The translations under genes and the position numbers were made by a program. The notes under the pieces are model-generated. The model did not search any database, was not told the DNA's origin, and saw only the letters and a program-made list of their open reading frames with translations. Shown here piece by piece: positions 1 to 5,909 of a stretch of DNA of 12,679 nt (position 1 is the stretch's first letter; each line of letters starts with the position of its first letter). The stretch spans positions 1-12,679 of the forward strand of contig JAPVVU010000046.1 of the NCBI GenBank assembly GCA_028571885.1. The letters run 5' to 3'. Source of the stretch: Gammaproteobacteria bacterium. Lineage in GTDB: Bacteria > Pseudomonadota > Gammaproteobacteria > GRL18.

Positions 1-2
1 CC

Positions 3-50
3 ATTGAATTAAAAAAACAGATTGAGCAGAGTAATAATCAAAAGATTTAG
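3..50 (+). CDS. Possible 3' end of an upstream gene (partial)
   Basis: One frame is open from the window edge to a TAG at 48-50 and encodes about 15 polar, lysine- and glutamine-rich residues ending in NNQKI. The other two forward frames stop within the first 12 bases. The tail would suit a coiled-coil or charged C-terminus, but it is too short to assign to a family. A chance open frame of this length is quite possible. Confidence 0.3.
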   Translation: MELKKQIEQSNNQKI

Positions 51-113
51 AGCAAAATTAGTTGACTTTTAGGGGGCGTCCATATATGTCTTTGTATTAG
101 TATTTTCACTAGC

Positions 114-143
114 TTGACGCTATAAGAATATGATACGTATCAT
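114..143 (+). promoter_or_regulatory. Candidate sigma70 promoter overlapping a palindrome
   Basis: TTGACG at 114-119 and TATCAT at 138-143 each match the -35 and -10 consensus at five of six positions, with an 18-base spacer. The -10 box lies inside the palindrome at 129-144. It would start a transcript near 150 that contains the riboswitch and the rhodanese gene, with a leader of about 470 bases. A promoter closer to the aptamer is not excluded: this AT-rich stretch also has TATAAT at 162-167 and 214-219, but without good -35 partners. Confidence 0.3.
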
Positions 144-144
144 A
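129..144. repeat. 16-bp perfect palindrome, possible operator
   Basis: TATGATACGTATCATA is a perfect inverted repeat with no spacer, in otherwise featureless AT-rich intergenic DNA. It has the size and symmetry of a binding site for a dimeric repressor, and it overlaps the -10 box of a candidate promoter. I do not recognise the cognate regulator: it differs from a Fur box, which has an odd-length centre, and from the NikR half-site. Confidence 0.5.
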
Positions 145-292
145 ATTTTCAATAAAATAATTATAATCAATAAGGACAATTTTTTCAGAAATAGTCAAAT
201 TAGTGTTTACTTATATAATAATGTATGACATACTTCACACAGGTTGAACAAAGTCGGTTTTGCAACATAGCAATCACCGGCACTGTAACAAC

Positions 293-386
293 CTTCTGAT
301 AAGGGCAAACCTCACTGAAAAGGAGGGGCGCAAAGTTACCGGTCTAAGAGACACAGAAGTGTCTACGATAGCGGGACTGCCAGAAG
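293..386 (+). ncRNA. Cyclic-di-GMP-I (GEMM-I) riboswitch aptamer
   Basis: The order of conserved blocks matches the Vibrio Vc2 aptamer: GGGCAAACC (303-311), a stem capped by a GAAA tetraloop, GCGCAAAG (328-335), CCGGTCTAAG, and TAGCGGGACTGCC near the end. CTTCTG at 293-298 pairs with CAGAAG at 381-386 as the closing helix. The second stem pairs CCTC with GAGG and has one bulged A next to the tetraloop. The third arm ends in the hairpin AGACAC-AGAA-GTGTCT. The second G of the GGG block, equivalent to Vc2 G20 that contacts the ligand, is kept. This favours cyclic-di-GMP over the cGAMP-specific variants, which carry A there. It lies 233 bases before the rhodanese start codon on the same strand. 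Confidence 0.93.
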
Positions 387-527
387 TCATGCATTACGGG
401 TCTACTATCTTTTTATTCCCGTCCCTGTCATAACGGCAATCCCACCTAACCTGTCTCACAACCGACCCAGCCCTTATCCATTTAGTTATCAGATTGAAAA
501 GTGACAACTTTGATATGTTAGTTATTT

Positions 528-559
528 GTTAATTAATAATATTAAATTGTTTAATTAAC
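528..559. repeat. AT-rich inverted repeat in the riboswitch leader
   Basis: GTTAATTAA (528-536) and TTAATTAAC (551-559) form a perfect 9-bp inverted repeat around a 14-base AT-only loop except for one G. It lies between the aptamer and the start codon. It has no GC-rich stem and no following U-run, so it is not an intrinsic terminator. It may be a spacer helix or a protein site. Confidence 0.4.
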
Positions 560-578
560 TTAAAAAGGTAGACCAAAA

Positions 579-598
579 GTTCATTCCATGTGATGAAC
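579..598 (+). repeat. Small hairpin just before the ribosome-binding site
   Basis: GTTCAT (579-584) and ATGAAC (593-598) form a 6-bp stem with an 8-base loop, ending six bases before GAGGGG. It could shape access to the ribosome-binding site. Its 3' arm ends just before the segment (600-612) that can pair with 438-451. Confidence 0.4.
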
Positions 599-603
599 CG
601 GTT

Positions 604-609
604 GAGGGG
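604..609 (+). promoter_or_regulatory. Ribosome-binding site of the rhodanese gene
   Basis: GAGGGG lies nine bases before the ATG at 619 and supports that start. It is the element predicted to be masked or exposed by the upstream cyclic-di-GMP riboswitch. Confidence 0.7.
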
Positions 610-618
610 ATTAGAAAA

Positions 619-1401
619 ATGAATTTAGTAAAACTATTTATATTTTTGTTCTGTTTTTTGGCCATTTCGCCAGTATCAGCCGAAAAAGGATTTCCGGGTA
701 GAGAAAGATTTCCTGATGTTCCCTATATTTCCATGGAAGACTTTTATAAGGATTACAAAAAAAACAAATACATGGTCGTAGATGTGCGATCGAAATTTGA
801 ATATGACGTGATCAAGATTGTCAATTCGGTCAATATTCCGGTGGCAGATGATGATTTTGAAACCAATATTCAGGCCTTGGCGACCAAAACCAGTAAACCT
901 ATCGTATTCTACTGTAATGGTCGTCGTTGTATGAAGTCCTTTGAGGCAGTAGTCAAATCAAAACTGTCTAATACCATTGCCTATGATGCCGGTATCTTTG
1001 AATGGGCAGAGGCCTATCCGGAAGAGGCAGAATTATTGGGTGAAAGCCCGATTGACCTGAATAAATTAATCAGCAGCAAGAAACTGAAACAGCATTTTGT
1101 GCCCTTGAAGCAATTTGAGCAAATGATCCCTGATGCGGTGCTCATCGATGTGCGGGATAAAACTCAACGCCGGGGCAACGGTCTGTTTTTGCTGGCCGAT
1201 AAATCAGCGCCATTGGATAAAACCAAGAAGCTGGAACGTTACCTGAATAAGGCTCTAAAAGAAGACAAAATCCTTTTAGCGTATGATCAGTCTGGTAAGA
1301 CCGTTCGCTGGTTGCAATATCAGCTGGAAAAAAAGGGCATAAAGAACTATTACTTTATGGAAGGCGGCGCCAAGTACTATAATTATACAGGCACAAATTA
1401 A
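619..1401 (+). CDS. Exported tandem rhodanese-domain protein under a cyclic-di-GMP riboswitch
   Basis: The 260-residue product starts with a hydrophobic signal peptide (about residues 3-21, cut likely after VSA), so it should act in the periplasm or at the envelope. The first rhodanese fold (about 36-140) has the VDVRS motif and the active-site loop CNGRRC with Cys99 and Cys104; rhodaneses carry a persulfide on such a cysteine. The second fold (about 160-258) keeps IDVR and the final EGGAKYY turn but has Asp in DQSGKTV, near 223, where the catalytic Cys is expected. It is therefore probably catalytically dead and structural. Two fused rhodanese domains with one active site are common in sulfurtransferases, but there the C-terminal copy is usually the active one. 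The substrate is unknown. The gene appears monocistronic and is preceded by a riboswitch, a rare pairing for this family to my knowledge. Confidence 0.88.
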   Translation: MNLVKLFIFLFCFLAISPVSAEKGFPGRERFPDVPYISMEDFYKDYKKNKYMVVDVRSKFEYDVIKIVNSVNIPVADDDFETNIQALATKTSKPIVFYCNGRRCMKSFEAVVKSKLSNTIAYDAGIFEWAEAYPEEAELLGESPIDLNKLISSKKLKQHFVPLKQFEQMIPDAVLIDVRDKTQRRGNGLFLLADKSAPLDKTKKLERYLNKALKEDKILLAYDQSGKTVRWLQYQLEKKGIKNYYFMEGGAKYYNYTGTN

Positions 1402-1676
1402 GTGCTGCCGGATGTGAGTGGTTTCTTATCCACAAAGCAGTAATTATTTTTGTTAGTGGATTTTATGGCGTACATTGCCTGATCGACTTTTGAAGTCAGA
1501 TCATGCAATGTTTCGCCATTATCCAGATATATGGCGATGCCAATACTGTAGCCGATTTCAATGTTCAAACCGTCAATACGGTAGATACTGGATAGACTGT
1601 TATCAAATATCCGCTATCAGGAAGTAAAATCTTTAAGTCTCAGATTCCCAAATGTCCGTTTAAGATCAGGAAGATT

Positions 1677-1705
1677 CGGGGTAATTGCGTGACGGGGTAA
1701 TTGCG
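1677..1705. repeat. 13-bp direct repeat CGGGGTAATTGCG
   Basis: The identical 13-mer occurs at 1677-1689 and 1693-1705. The second copy runs straight into the palindromic repeat, which also shares GTAATTGC at its left end with the second copy of that repeat at 3023. This suggests the motif is part of a mobile repeat boundary rather than random sequence. Confidence 0.6.
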
Positions 1706-1756
1706 GACATCCATCTATTAGGGTAACAAATCACTATCCGATAGATGGGTACACTA
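1697..1756. repeat. Dispersed palindromic repeat, copy 1 (MITE- or REP-like)
   Basis: The arms CCATCTAT (1711-1718) and ATAGATGG (1741-1748) pair perfectly around a loop containing AGGGTAACAAATCACTATCC. The left side begins GTAATTGC and carries GGACATCC. The loop and its flanks (about 27 bases from 1718) are identical to the copy near 3041-3067 in the same direction. It sits inside the broken diguanylate cyclase gene, where it may have contributed to the breakage. No transposase is present, so it would be non-autonomous. I do not recognise the family. Confidence 0.7.
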
Positions 1757-2240
1757 TTATCTTTCTAAAATGTATTAACTCTGCCTTTTGATACGGATTA
1801 CAATCATTCTGGATACATTTTATTGCTTCTATTAAATAGCGTAGATTAAGTCAGGCTATAATTCCATACGAATTTACTAAGGAATTTGGCAGGAGAACCT
1901 AGGGTATGCCCACCGCTCATAAAAAACAGTGTAGTAGCATCGGCGAATAACCAAATTGGTGAAATTTGTGAATATCAACCTCTAACATACAGACTGACAA
2001 CAAAAACAGAGATACCTGTTAAAATATCAATGCATGGGCGACTTATACAATCCTGCTTATGCAATCCTCCATTCAAAGGGCGGTAAATTTTTATCATAGG
2101 CAATATGAGTAACAGAATGATTGGCTAGCCAGTTTGTAACCTCCTCAGTAAGTTCCAATGTCTTTGCATAGGAAACCGAATGCCATGAAGTTGAAATTAA
2201 AAATAAAACAAGAAAAAATCTCAGGTCTTGCTTATCTATC

Positions 2241-2990
2241 TTAAACAAACTTATTCAAGCGATGCTCACGATATATTTCTTTAACCCATGTCGACACAGG
2301 ATGATCACAGTACTCGTCATAGAAATCTCTCGTGTACGGATCGGGAATTTCTATCCAGGGAAATGGGTGCTCAGGTGGCATAGAAAGCCATGAGAGCATT
2401 GATGCAATTGATAAATCTGCACGGGTAAATTGTTCACCAACCAGATAGCTTCTCCCTTTGATTTTTTCTTCCATTTCATCCATTGCCATTGCAAACTTAC
2501 GTCTGGCTTTTTCGACCTTTTCATCAGACATTACATAGTTTTGATAAATCTTTCGACGCAAAACAGGATAAAACAAAGTAAAAATTAACTGCTTGACTCT
2601 TGGCATCGGATGGGTAAAACAATAGCGTATAAAATCAGGGTAAGCCAATAATTTGTAATACAAAACCTGGCGAATAGTCTCACCGAGTCTTCTATCCATG
2701 CTATGTTCAATTTTTAAACAGGCCTCACGTTCATTAATATCCAGGGGTGTCAAAGAATGAGATGGATACTTTTCTTCCAGGTAATCTATGATTTCACTGG
2801 AACCTTGCACCACTTCATTATCATTTAACAATACCGGAACAGACGTATCCGGTGCATATTTACGAACTGTTATCATATGAATGCCAGGCATAATGGCAAC
2901 AGTCTGAAAAGGGATGCCTTTATAATCAAGTGCCCAGCGTGCTTTTTCGCAGTAATGTGAATGAGGGAACTCAAGTAATTTCATAGTCAT
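2241..2990 (-). CDS. Glutathione S-transferase family protein
   Basis: The 249-residue product has an N-terminal thioredoxin-like domain (about 3-80) beginning KLLEFPHSHYCEKARWALDYKG, the alpha-1 segment where many GSTs place the residue that activates glutathione. VPVLLNDNEVVQGSSEIIDYLE follows: the cis-proline VPVL motif and the glutathione-binding [E/S]S pair. The C-terminal all-helical domain (about 95-235) includes YLVGEQFTRADLSIASML, the conserved N-capping box and hydrophobic staple of GSTs. It is likely cytosolic. The substrate cannot be told, and Cys or Ser near residue 11-14 could be catalytic. It stands alone on the minus strand, followed at once by the broken cyclase gene, and has the palindromic repeat upstream. 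Confidence 0.85.
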   Translation of the reverse strand: MTMKLLEFPHSHYCEKARWALDYKGIPFQTVAIMPGIHMITVRKYAPDTSVPVLLNDNEVVQGSSEIIDYLEEKYPSHSLTPLDINEREACLKIEHSMDRRLGETIRQVLYYKLLAYPDFIRYCFTHPMPRVKQLIFTLFYPVLRRKIYQNYVMSDEKVEKARRKFAMAMDEMEEKIKGRSYLVGEQFTRADLSIASMLSWLSMPPEHPFPWIEIPDPYTRDFYDEYCDHPVSTWVKEIYREHRLNKFV

Positions 2991-3022
2991 TTAATCTTTC
3001 CTTTTATTGGCAAATAACATAA

Positions 3023-3080
3023 GTAATTGCAGCCCACCCATTAGGGTAACAAATCACTATCCGATAGGCGGATGTCCACT
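3023..3080. repeat. Dispersed palindromic repeat, copy 2 (MITE- or REP-like)
   Basis: This copy shares GTAATTGC at its left edge and a block of about 27 identical bases (from ATTAGGG to CCGATAG) with the copy at 1697-1756. Its right arm reads ATAGGCGGATGTCCAC. That is the inverse complement of the left arm of copy 1 (GGACATCCATCTAT) with two changes, so the full element appears to be a long imperfect palindrome with a conserved asymmetric loop. It lies in the gap between the GST-like gene and the DUF6868-like gene. Confidence 0.7.
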
Positions 3081-3153
3081 ACTATTCCAGCAATTCCTAC
3101 CGTTTAAGGTTAAACCAATTCTTTAACTATTTTTTCATCATTATTAATGAATG

Positions 3154-3399
3154 CTAATTCATTACTTTAAGTGAAATATATGGCACTAGATTAAATATTA
3201 AAATCGCTATTTTGTAACTTCCCAGATATTGCATATATATAGGCGGTAAATCGGCATGGTTTACCCCGAACATATTACTATGAATATTTGAAATGGGTTC
3301 TTTCATTACCTTCAAGGCAATTGTAGATAATACGAGCACACCAATATTAATGACAGAGCACCAACCAAAAAAGGTGGCAAGGATGTCAATTTCGATCAT
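3154..3399 (-). CDS. Small membrane protein, DUF6868-like
   Basis: The 81-residue product has two hydrophobic segments (about 5-30 and 60-79). The motifs FFGWCSVINIG and QYLGSYKIAILIFNLVPYI are ones I recall from a family of short bacterial inner-membrane proteins listed as DUF6868. The function is unknown. The central stretch ISNIHSNMFGVNHADLP would sit between the helices. AGGATC lies five bases before the ATG and supports the start. The gene is isolated, on the same strand as the GST-like gene but separated from it by the palindromic repeat, so an operon is doubtful. Confidence 0.75.
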   Translation of the reverse strand: MIEIDILATFFGWCSVINIGVLVLSTIALKVMKEPISNIHSNMFGVNHADLPPIYMQYLGSYKIAILIFNLVPYISLKVMN

Positions 3400-3572
3400 A
3401 TTTTGATCCTATTCGTAGACTGAAAGATGATTTGCCTGACTTTATTATAGGCACTTATGCCATGAACCGATATTTATTTTATTATAACGATAAAATTTAT
3501 ATTAAATTACTGGCAGCTCGAAACAATTTATTCACACAGTTTAAACTTGAATCAGTCTTTTTAGTATTAGAC

Positions 3573-4367
3573 TCAACGTTTAATTTGTAAGATATCAAGA
3601 TTAAGCCGCTGCCGATCATCAAACATACGTTTGGCTATCATCCAGACTGCCAGCATAATGCCAAAACCTGTGCCTGCCGCGATAAGAAAAAAGATCAAAA
3701 TCTGATATTTGACAGCTTCAACCGGCGGCGTACCTGAAAGGATCTGTCCTGTCATCATACCGGGCAGGCTTACCAGGCCAGCGATTGCCATAGAATTAAT
3801 AATCGGGATCATGCCTGTTCTGATGCTTTCAGCGCGAATATCCTGAATGGCTTCATGATAGCTCTGCCCCAGCATTAACCTCTGCTCAATCACCAGTCGC
3901 TGCAGATAAACAGTCTGATTTAATTTATCCATACCTAATGAGATACCATTCATGGTGTTGCCTAATAGCATCCCCAGCAGAGGGATGGCATATTGAGGTG
4001 AATACCAGGGAGTGGGAGCGACAATGACCATGAGGGTTAATAATACCATAGCAAATGATGAGATAAAGAGAGCACTGGTACCAATCTTAAAACCAACCCA
4101 GCGTTTCAATGGGTATTTTTGTCTGGCATTGATTTCAAAACCTGCGACTACAAGCATAACGGTTGCAATACTCGCTAAAAAATATAAATTATTACTATTA
4201 AAAATCAATTTAAGGATATAACCAATCAGTAATAATTGAATCACGTTTCGAATCGCGGCAATAATTAATTGTTTGCTGATATTTAATTGCAGCATCAAAC
4301 TTGTAATGGCCAGCAAAATAATCATGCCTGATGCAATCACCAGGTCCCAGGGAGTAAGTTGTATCAT
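3573..4367 (-). CDS. fetB: ABC transporter permease FetB (YbbM/UPF0014 family)
   Basis: The 264-residue inner-membrane protein has about seven hydrophobic segments and family landmarks such as YAIPLLGMLLGNTMNGISLGMD (near 124-145), IINSMAIAGLVSLPGMMTGQILSG (near 189-213) and AVKYQILIFFLIAAG. The length agrees with E. coli FetB at about 260 residues. In E. coli FetAB is described as an iron exporter that eases oxidative stress, and the same role is inferred here. The start codon overlaps the fetA stop in an ATGA, so translation is coupled. The product ends in a basic tail (QIKR). Confidence 0.92.
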   Translation of the reverse strand: MIQLTPWDLVIASGMIILLAITSLMLQLNISKQLIIAAIRNVIQLLLIGYILKLIFNSNNLYFLASIATVMLVVAGFEINARQKYPLKRWVGFKIGTSALFISSFAMVLLTLMVIVAPTPWYSPQYAIPLLGMLLGNTMNGISLGMDKLNQTVYLQRLVIEQRLMLGQSYHEAIQDIRAESIRTGMIPIINSMAIAGLVSLPGMMTGQILSGTPPVEAVKYQILIFFLIAAGTGFGIMLAVWMIAKRMFDDRQRLNLDILQIKR

Positions 4368-5014
4368 GCCGTCATTCCATGTTCTTCAGTTTGTTCGGGG
4401 GCAATTTGACTGATGTCATAATGACTCTTATTTATGGTCAGTAACTGCTGACAGACACGCTCCAATTGTTCTTTATCATGGCTGATCCAGACCACTGGAA
4501 TCTGATGTTTATGCTGATAATCCCTGATTAACAATTCTAACTGAGCGCGGTTGTCAGGGTCCAGATTAGCCGTGGGTTCATCCAGTAATAATGCCTCCGG
4601 CTGGTTCATTAATACTCGAATACAGGCCAGTCTTTGCTTTTCACCACTGGATAAGTGACTCACCTGCCAGTCCAACACGTCTTTATTAAAGCCCAGATGG
4701 GTAAATAATACCTCATCATAGCCCTGAAAGTGTTCTCCCACTGTTTCACACCACCACTGACTTTCTGCCGGTAATAAAGCAACTTTTCGACGCCATTGTG
4801 GGGCAGAAATTGTTTGAGATTCAATGTCACCGAGAAATATATCACCCTGATGAGGTAACATATCAGCCAGGGCTTTCAATAAAATTGATTTACCAATCCC
4901 TGAAGGTCCCGTGAGCCCCATGCAGGTACCTGCCGGGATAGAAAAATCGAAAGATTGACTAAAATTGGGCGAAATAGAAGATAAATTAAGTTTTTTTATC
5001 GTTAAATCAGGCAT
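4364..5014 (-). CDS. fetA: ABC transporter ATP-binding protein FetA (YbbL family)
   Basis: The 216-residue ATPase has Walker A GPSGIGKS (about 36-43), signature LSSGEKQR (about 121-128), Walker B ALLLDEP with D-loop NLD (about 140-151) and switch histidine in VVWISHD (about 173-179). It energises the FetB permease from the cytoplasmic side. The stretch expected to hold the Q-loop reads LLPAESQWWCETV: aligned by eye to E. coli FetA (YCAQTPTLFGDTV), the usual glutamine is replaced by Ala, with Glu next to it. No convincing Shine-Dalgarno sequence precedes the ATG. The gene is divergent from aat across a 140-base gap that must hold promoters for both. Confidence 0.9.
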   Translation of the reverse strand: MPDLTIKKLNLSSISPNFSQSFDFSIPAGTCMGLTGPSGIGKSILLKALADMLPHQGDIFLGDIESQTISAPQWRRKVALLPAESQWWCETVGEHFQGYDEVLFTHLGFNKDVLDWQVSHLSSGEKQRLACIRVLMNQPEALLLDEPTANLDPDNRAQLELLIRDYQHKHQIPVVWISHDKEQLERVCQQLLTINKSHYDISQIAPEQTEEHGMTA

Positions 5015-5154
5015 AGCTTGCTAATATTTACTCAAAGGACAGGATTTAGACTCCAGGACGTTACTCCCGGAAATGTGAGTTTAATTTTAATTCATCAATC
5101 GACAGTATGCTATATTTAACGGCATATATTAACTATAAATAATAATCTGAACTT

Positions 5155-5847
5155 ATGAATCCATATCCTGTCTGGCTTGATCCAGATGACAGTAATTATG
5201 AATTTCCTGATCCTGATAACGCACTGACTGAGCCTGACGGTTTGTTAGCCGTTGGTGGTGATTTGTCTCCTCAGCGTATCATCATCGCTTATCTCAATGG
5301 TATTTTCCCCTGGTACAGCCATGGTCAGCCCATTTTGTGGTGGAGTCCCAATCCCCGTGCGGTTTTATTTCCGGAAAAACTGCATGTTTCAAAAAGTCTG
5401 AAAAAAATCATCCGAAAAAACACCTTTAGAACGACGATGGATCAGGCGTTTGAGCAGGTTATTTATTTATGTGCACAAACCCCCAGAAAAGATCAGGACG
5501 GCACCTGGATCACTGATGATATGCAGCGGGCTTACCTCAAACTGCATAAACTGGGCATCGCACACAGTGCTGAATGCTGGTTAGGCGATCAATTGGTCGG
5601 CGGCTTATATGGATTAGCGCTAGGTAAAGTTTTTTTTGGAGAATCCATGTTTTCTCACCACAATAACGCCTCTAAAATTGCCTTTGTTCATTTGCTGGAC
5701 GAATTGAAAAAGAGCGACTATGCTTTAATAGATTGTCAGGTAACGACTGACCATCTAATCAGTCTGGGGGCCGAGGAAATACCAAGAAGCCAATTTCTTA
5801 AATTAATTAAGCAATATACCCAGCCTTTTATAGATAGTCTTCACTGA
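5155..5847 (+). CDS. aat: Leucyl/phenylalanyl-tRNA--protein transferase
   Basis: The 230-residue cytosolic enzyme moves Leu or Phe from charged tRNA onto proteins with N-terminal Arg or Lys, making destabilising N-termini read by ClpS. Family motifs are clear: FPDPDNALTEPDGLLAVGGDLS (about 17-38), AYLNGIFPWYS and ILWWSPNPRAVLFP (about 45-76), GTWITDDMQRAYLKLHKLG (near 119-137), SAECW and VGGLYGLALGKVFFGESMFS (about 148-167), and the ending LIDCQVTTDHLISLGAEEIPR. The length fits the family (E. coli 234). The ATG has no Shine-Dalgarno sequence, but the N-terminus aligns with the family start. It is followed after 62 bases by the second N-degron transferase. Confidence 0.96.
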   Translation: MNPYPVWLDPDDSNYEFPDPDNALTEPDGLLAVGGDLSPQRIIIAYLNGIFPWYSHGQPILWWSPNPRAVLFPEKLHVSKSLKKIIRKNTFRTTMDQAFEQVIYLCAQTPRKDQDGTWITDDMQRAYLKLHKLGIAHSAECWLGDQLVGGLYGLALGKVFFGESMFSHHNNASKIAFVHLLDELKKSDYALIDCQVTTDHLISLGAEEIPRSQFLKLIKQYTQPFIDSLH

Positions 5848-5874
5848 CATAAGTTTTGCGTACCCTATTAATAA

Positions 5875-5903
5875 GTTCTCGAATAGTTGAAGGTTCTCGA
5901 ATA
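5875..5903 (+). repeat. 11-bp direct repeat between aat and ate
   Basis: GTTCTCGAATA occurs at 5875-5885 and 5893-5903, an 18-base period. It lies in the aat-ate gap just before the likely ate start at 5910. It may be a small tandem duplication; a regulatory role is not shown. Confidence 0.5.
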
Positions 5904-5909
5904 ATTTAT

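Larger units (their letters stand above)
435..612 (+). promoter_or_regulatory. Predicted expression platform with mutually exclusive pairings
   Basis: GGCAATCCC at 435-443 is complementary, with one mismatch, to GGGACTGCC at 373-381, the 3' strand of the aptamer. The overlapping stretch AATCCCACCTAACC at 438-451 can instead pair with GGTTGAGGGGATT at 600-612, which holds the Shine-Dalgarno sequence: six pairs AATCCC/GGGATT, four pairs AACC/GGTT and a weak internal loop. These pairings exclude each other. Ligand binding would lock the aptamer, release 438-451 and mask the ribosome site, making an OFF switch. This was read by eye, and the folding energies were not computed. Confidence 0.45.
1398..2248 (-). 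pseudogene. Remnant of a sensor diguanylate cyclase (periplasmic substrate-binding-like domain plus GGDEF)
   Basis: Two pieces of one gene type remain on the minus strand. At 2248-2057 a TTG-started frame encodes a signal peptide (LVLFLISTSWHSVSYA) followed by LTEEVTNWLANH and IAYDKNLPPFEW. That is the usual opening of a bacterial substrate-binding (SBP_bac_3, BvgS-like) sensor domain, and it ends at a premature TAA. At 1613-1398 a frame encodes RIDGLNIEIGYSIGIAIY, DQAMYAIK and NNYCF, the typical last third of a GGDEF domain, ending at TAA 1398-1400. The GGDEF signature, membrane region and most of both domains are missing. The 443 bases between hold no recognisable coding sequence but carry a dispersed palindromic repeat. 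The 3' end overlaps the rhodanese stop codon by bases, and the start overlaps the GST gene end. That both pieces came from one gene is inferred from order, strand and common domain architecture. Confidence 0.75.

Noticed and set aside
391..425. Possible intrinsic terminator after the aptamer (ACGGG and CCCGT around a T-rich loop)
   Set aside because: The T-run lies in the loop and not after the stem, so it does not fit an intrinsic terminator. Translational control fits the sequence better.
1886..2086. 66-codon plus-strand frame starting with TTG
   Set aside because: It has no proper start, its protein looks random, and its end overlaps the substrate-binding remnant read from the other strand, which is convincing.
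1697..3080. Composite transposon bounded by the two palindromic repeats
   Set aside because: The repeats are only about 60 bases long and no transposase or target duplication is visible. The interval holds an ordinary GST-like gene and a broken cyclase gene.
5856..5909. Upstream TTG start for the Ate/Bpt gene
   Set aside because: The extra 18 residues cover an 11-bp direct repeat and do not resemble the family N-terminus. ATG 5910 or 5919 fits the usual length.
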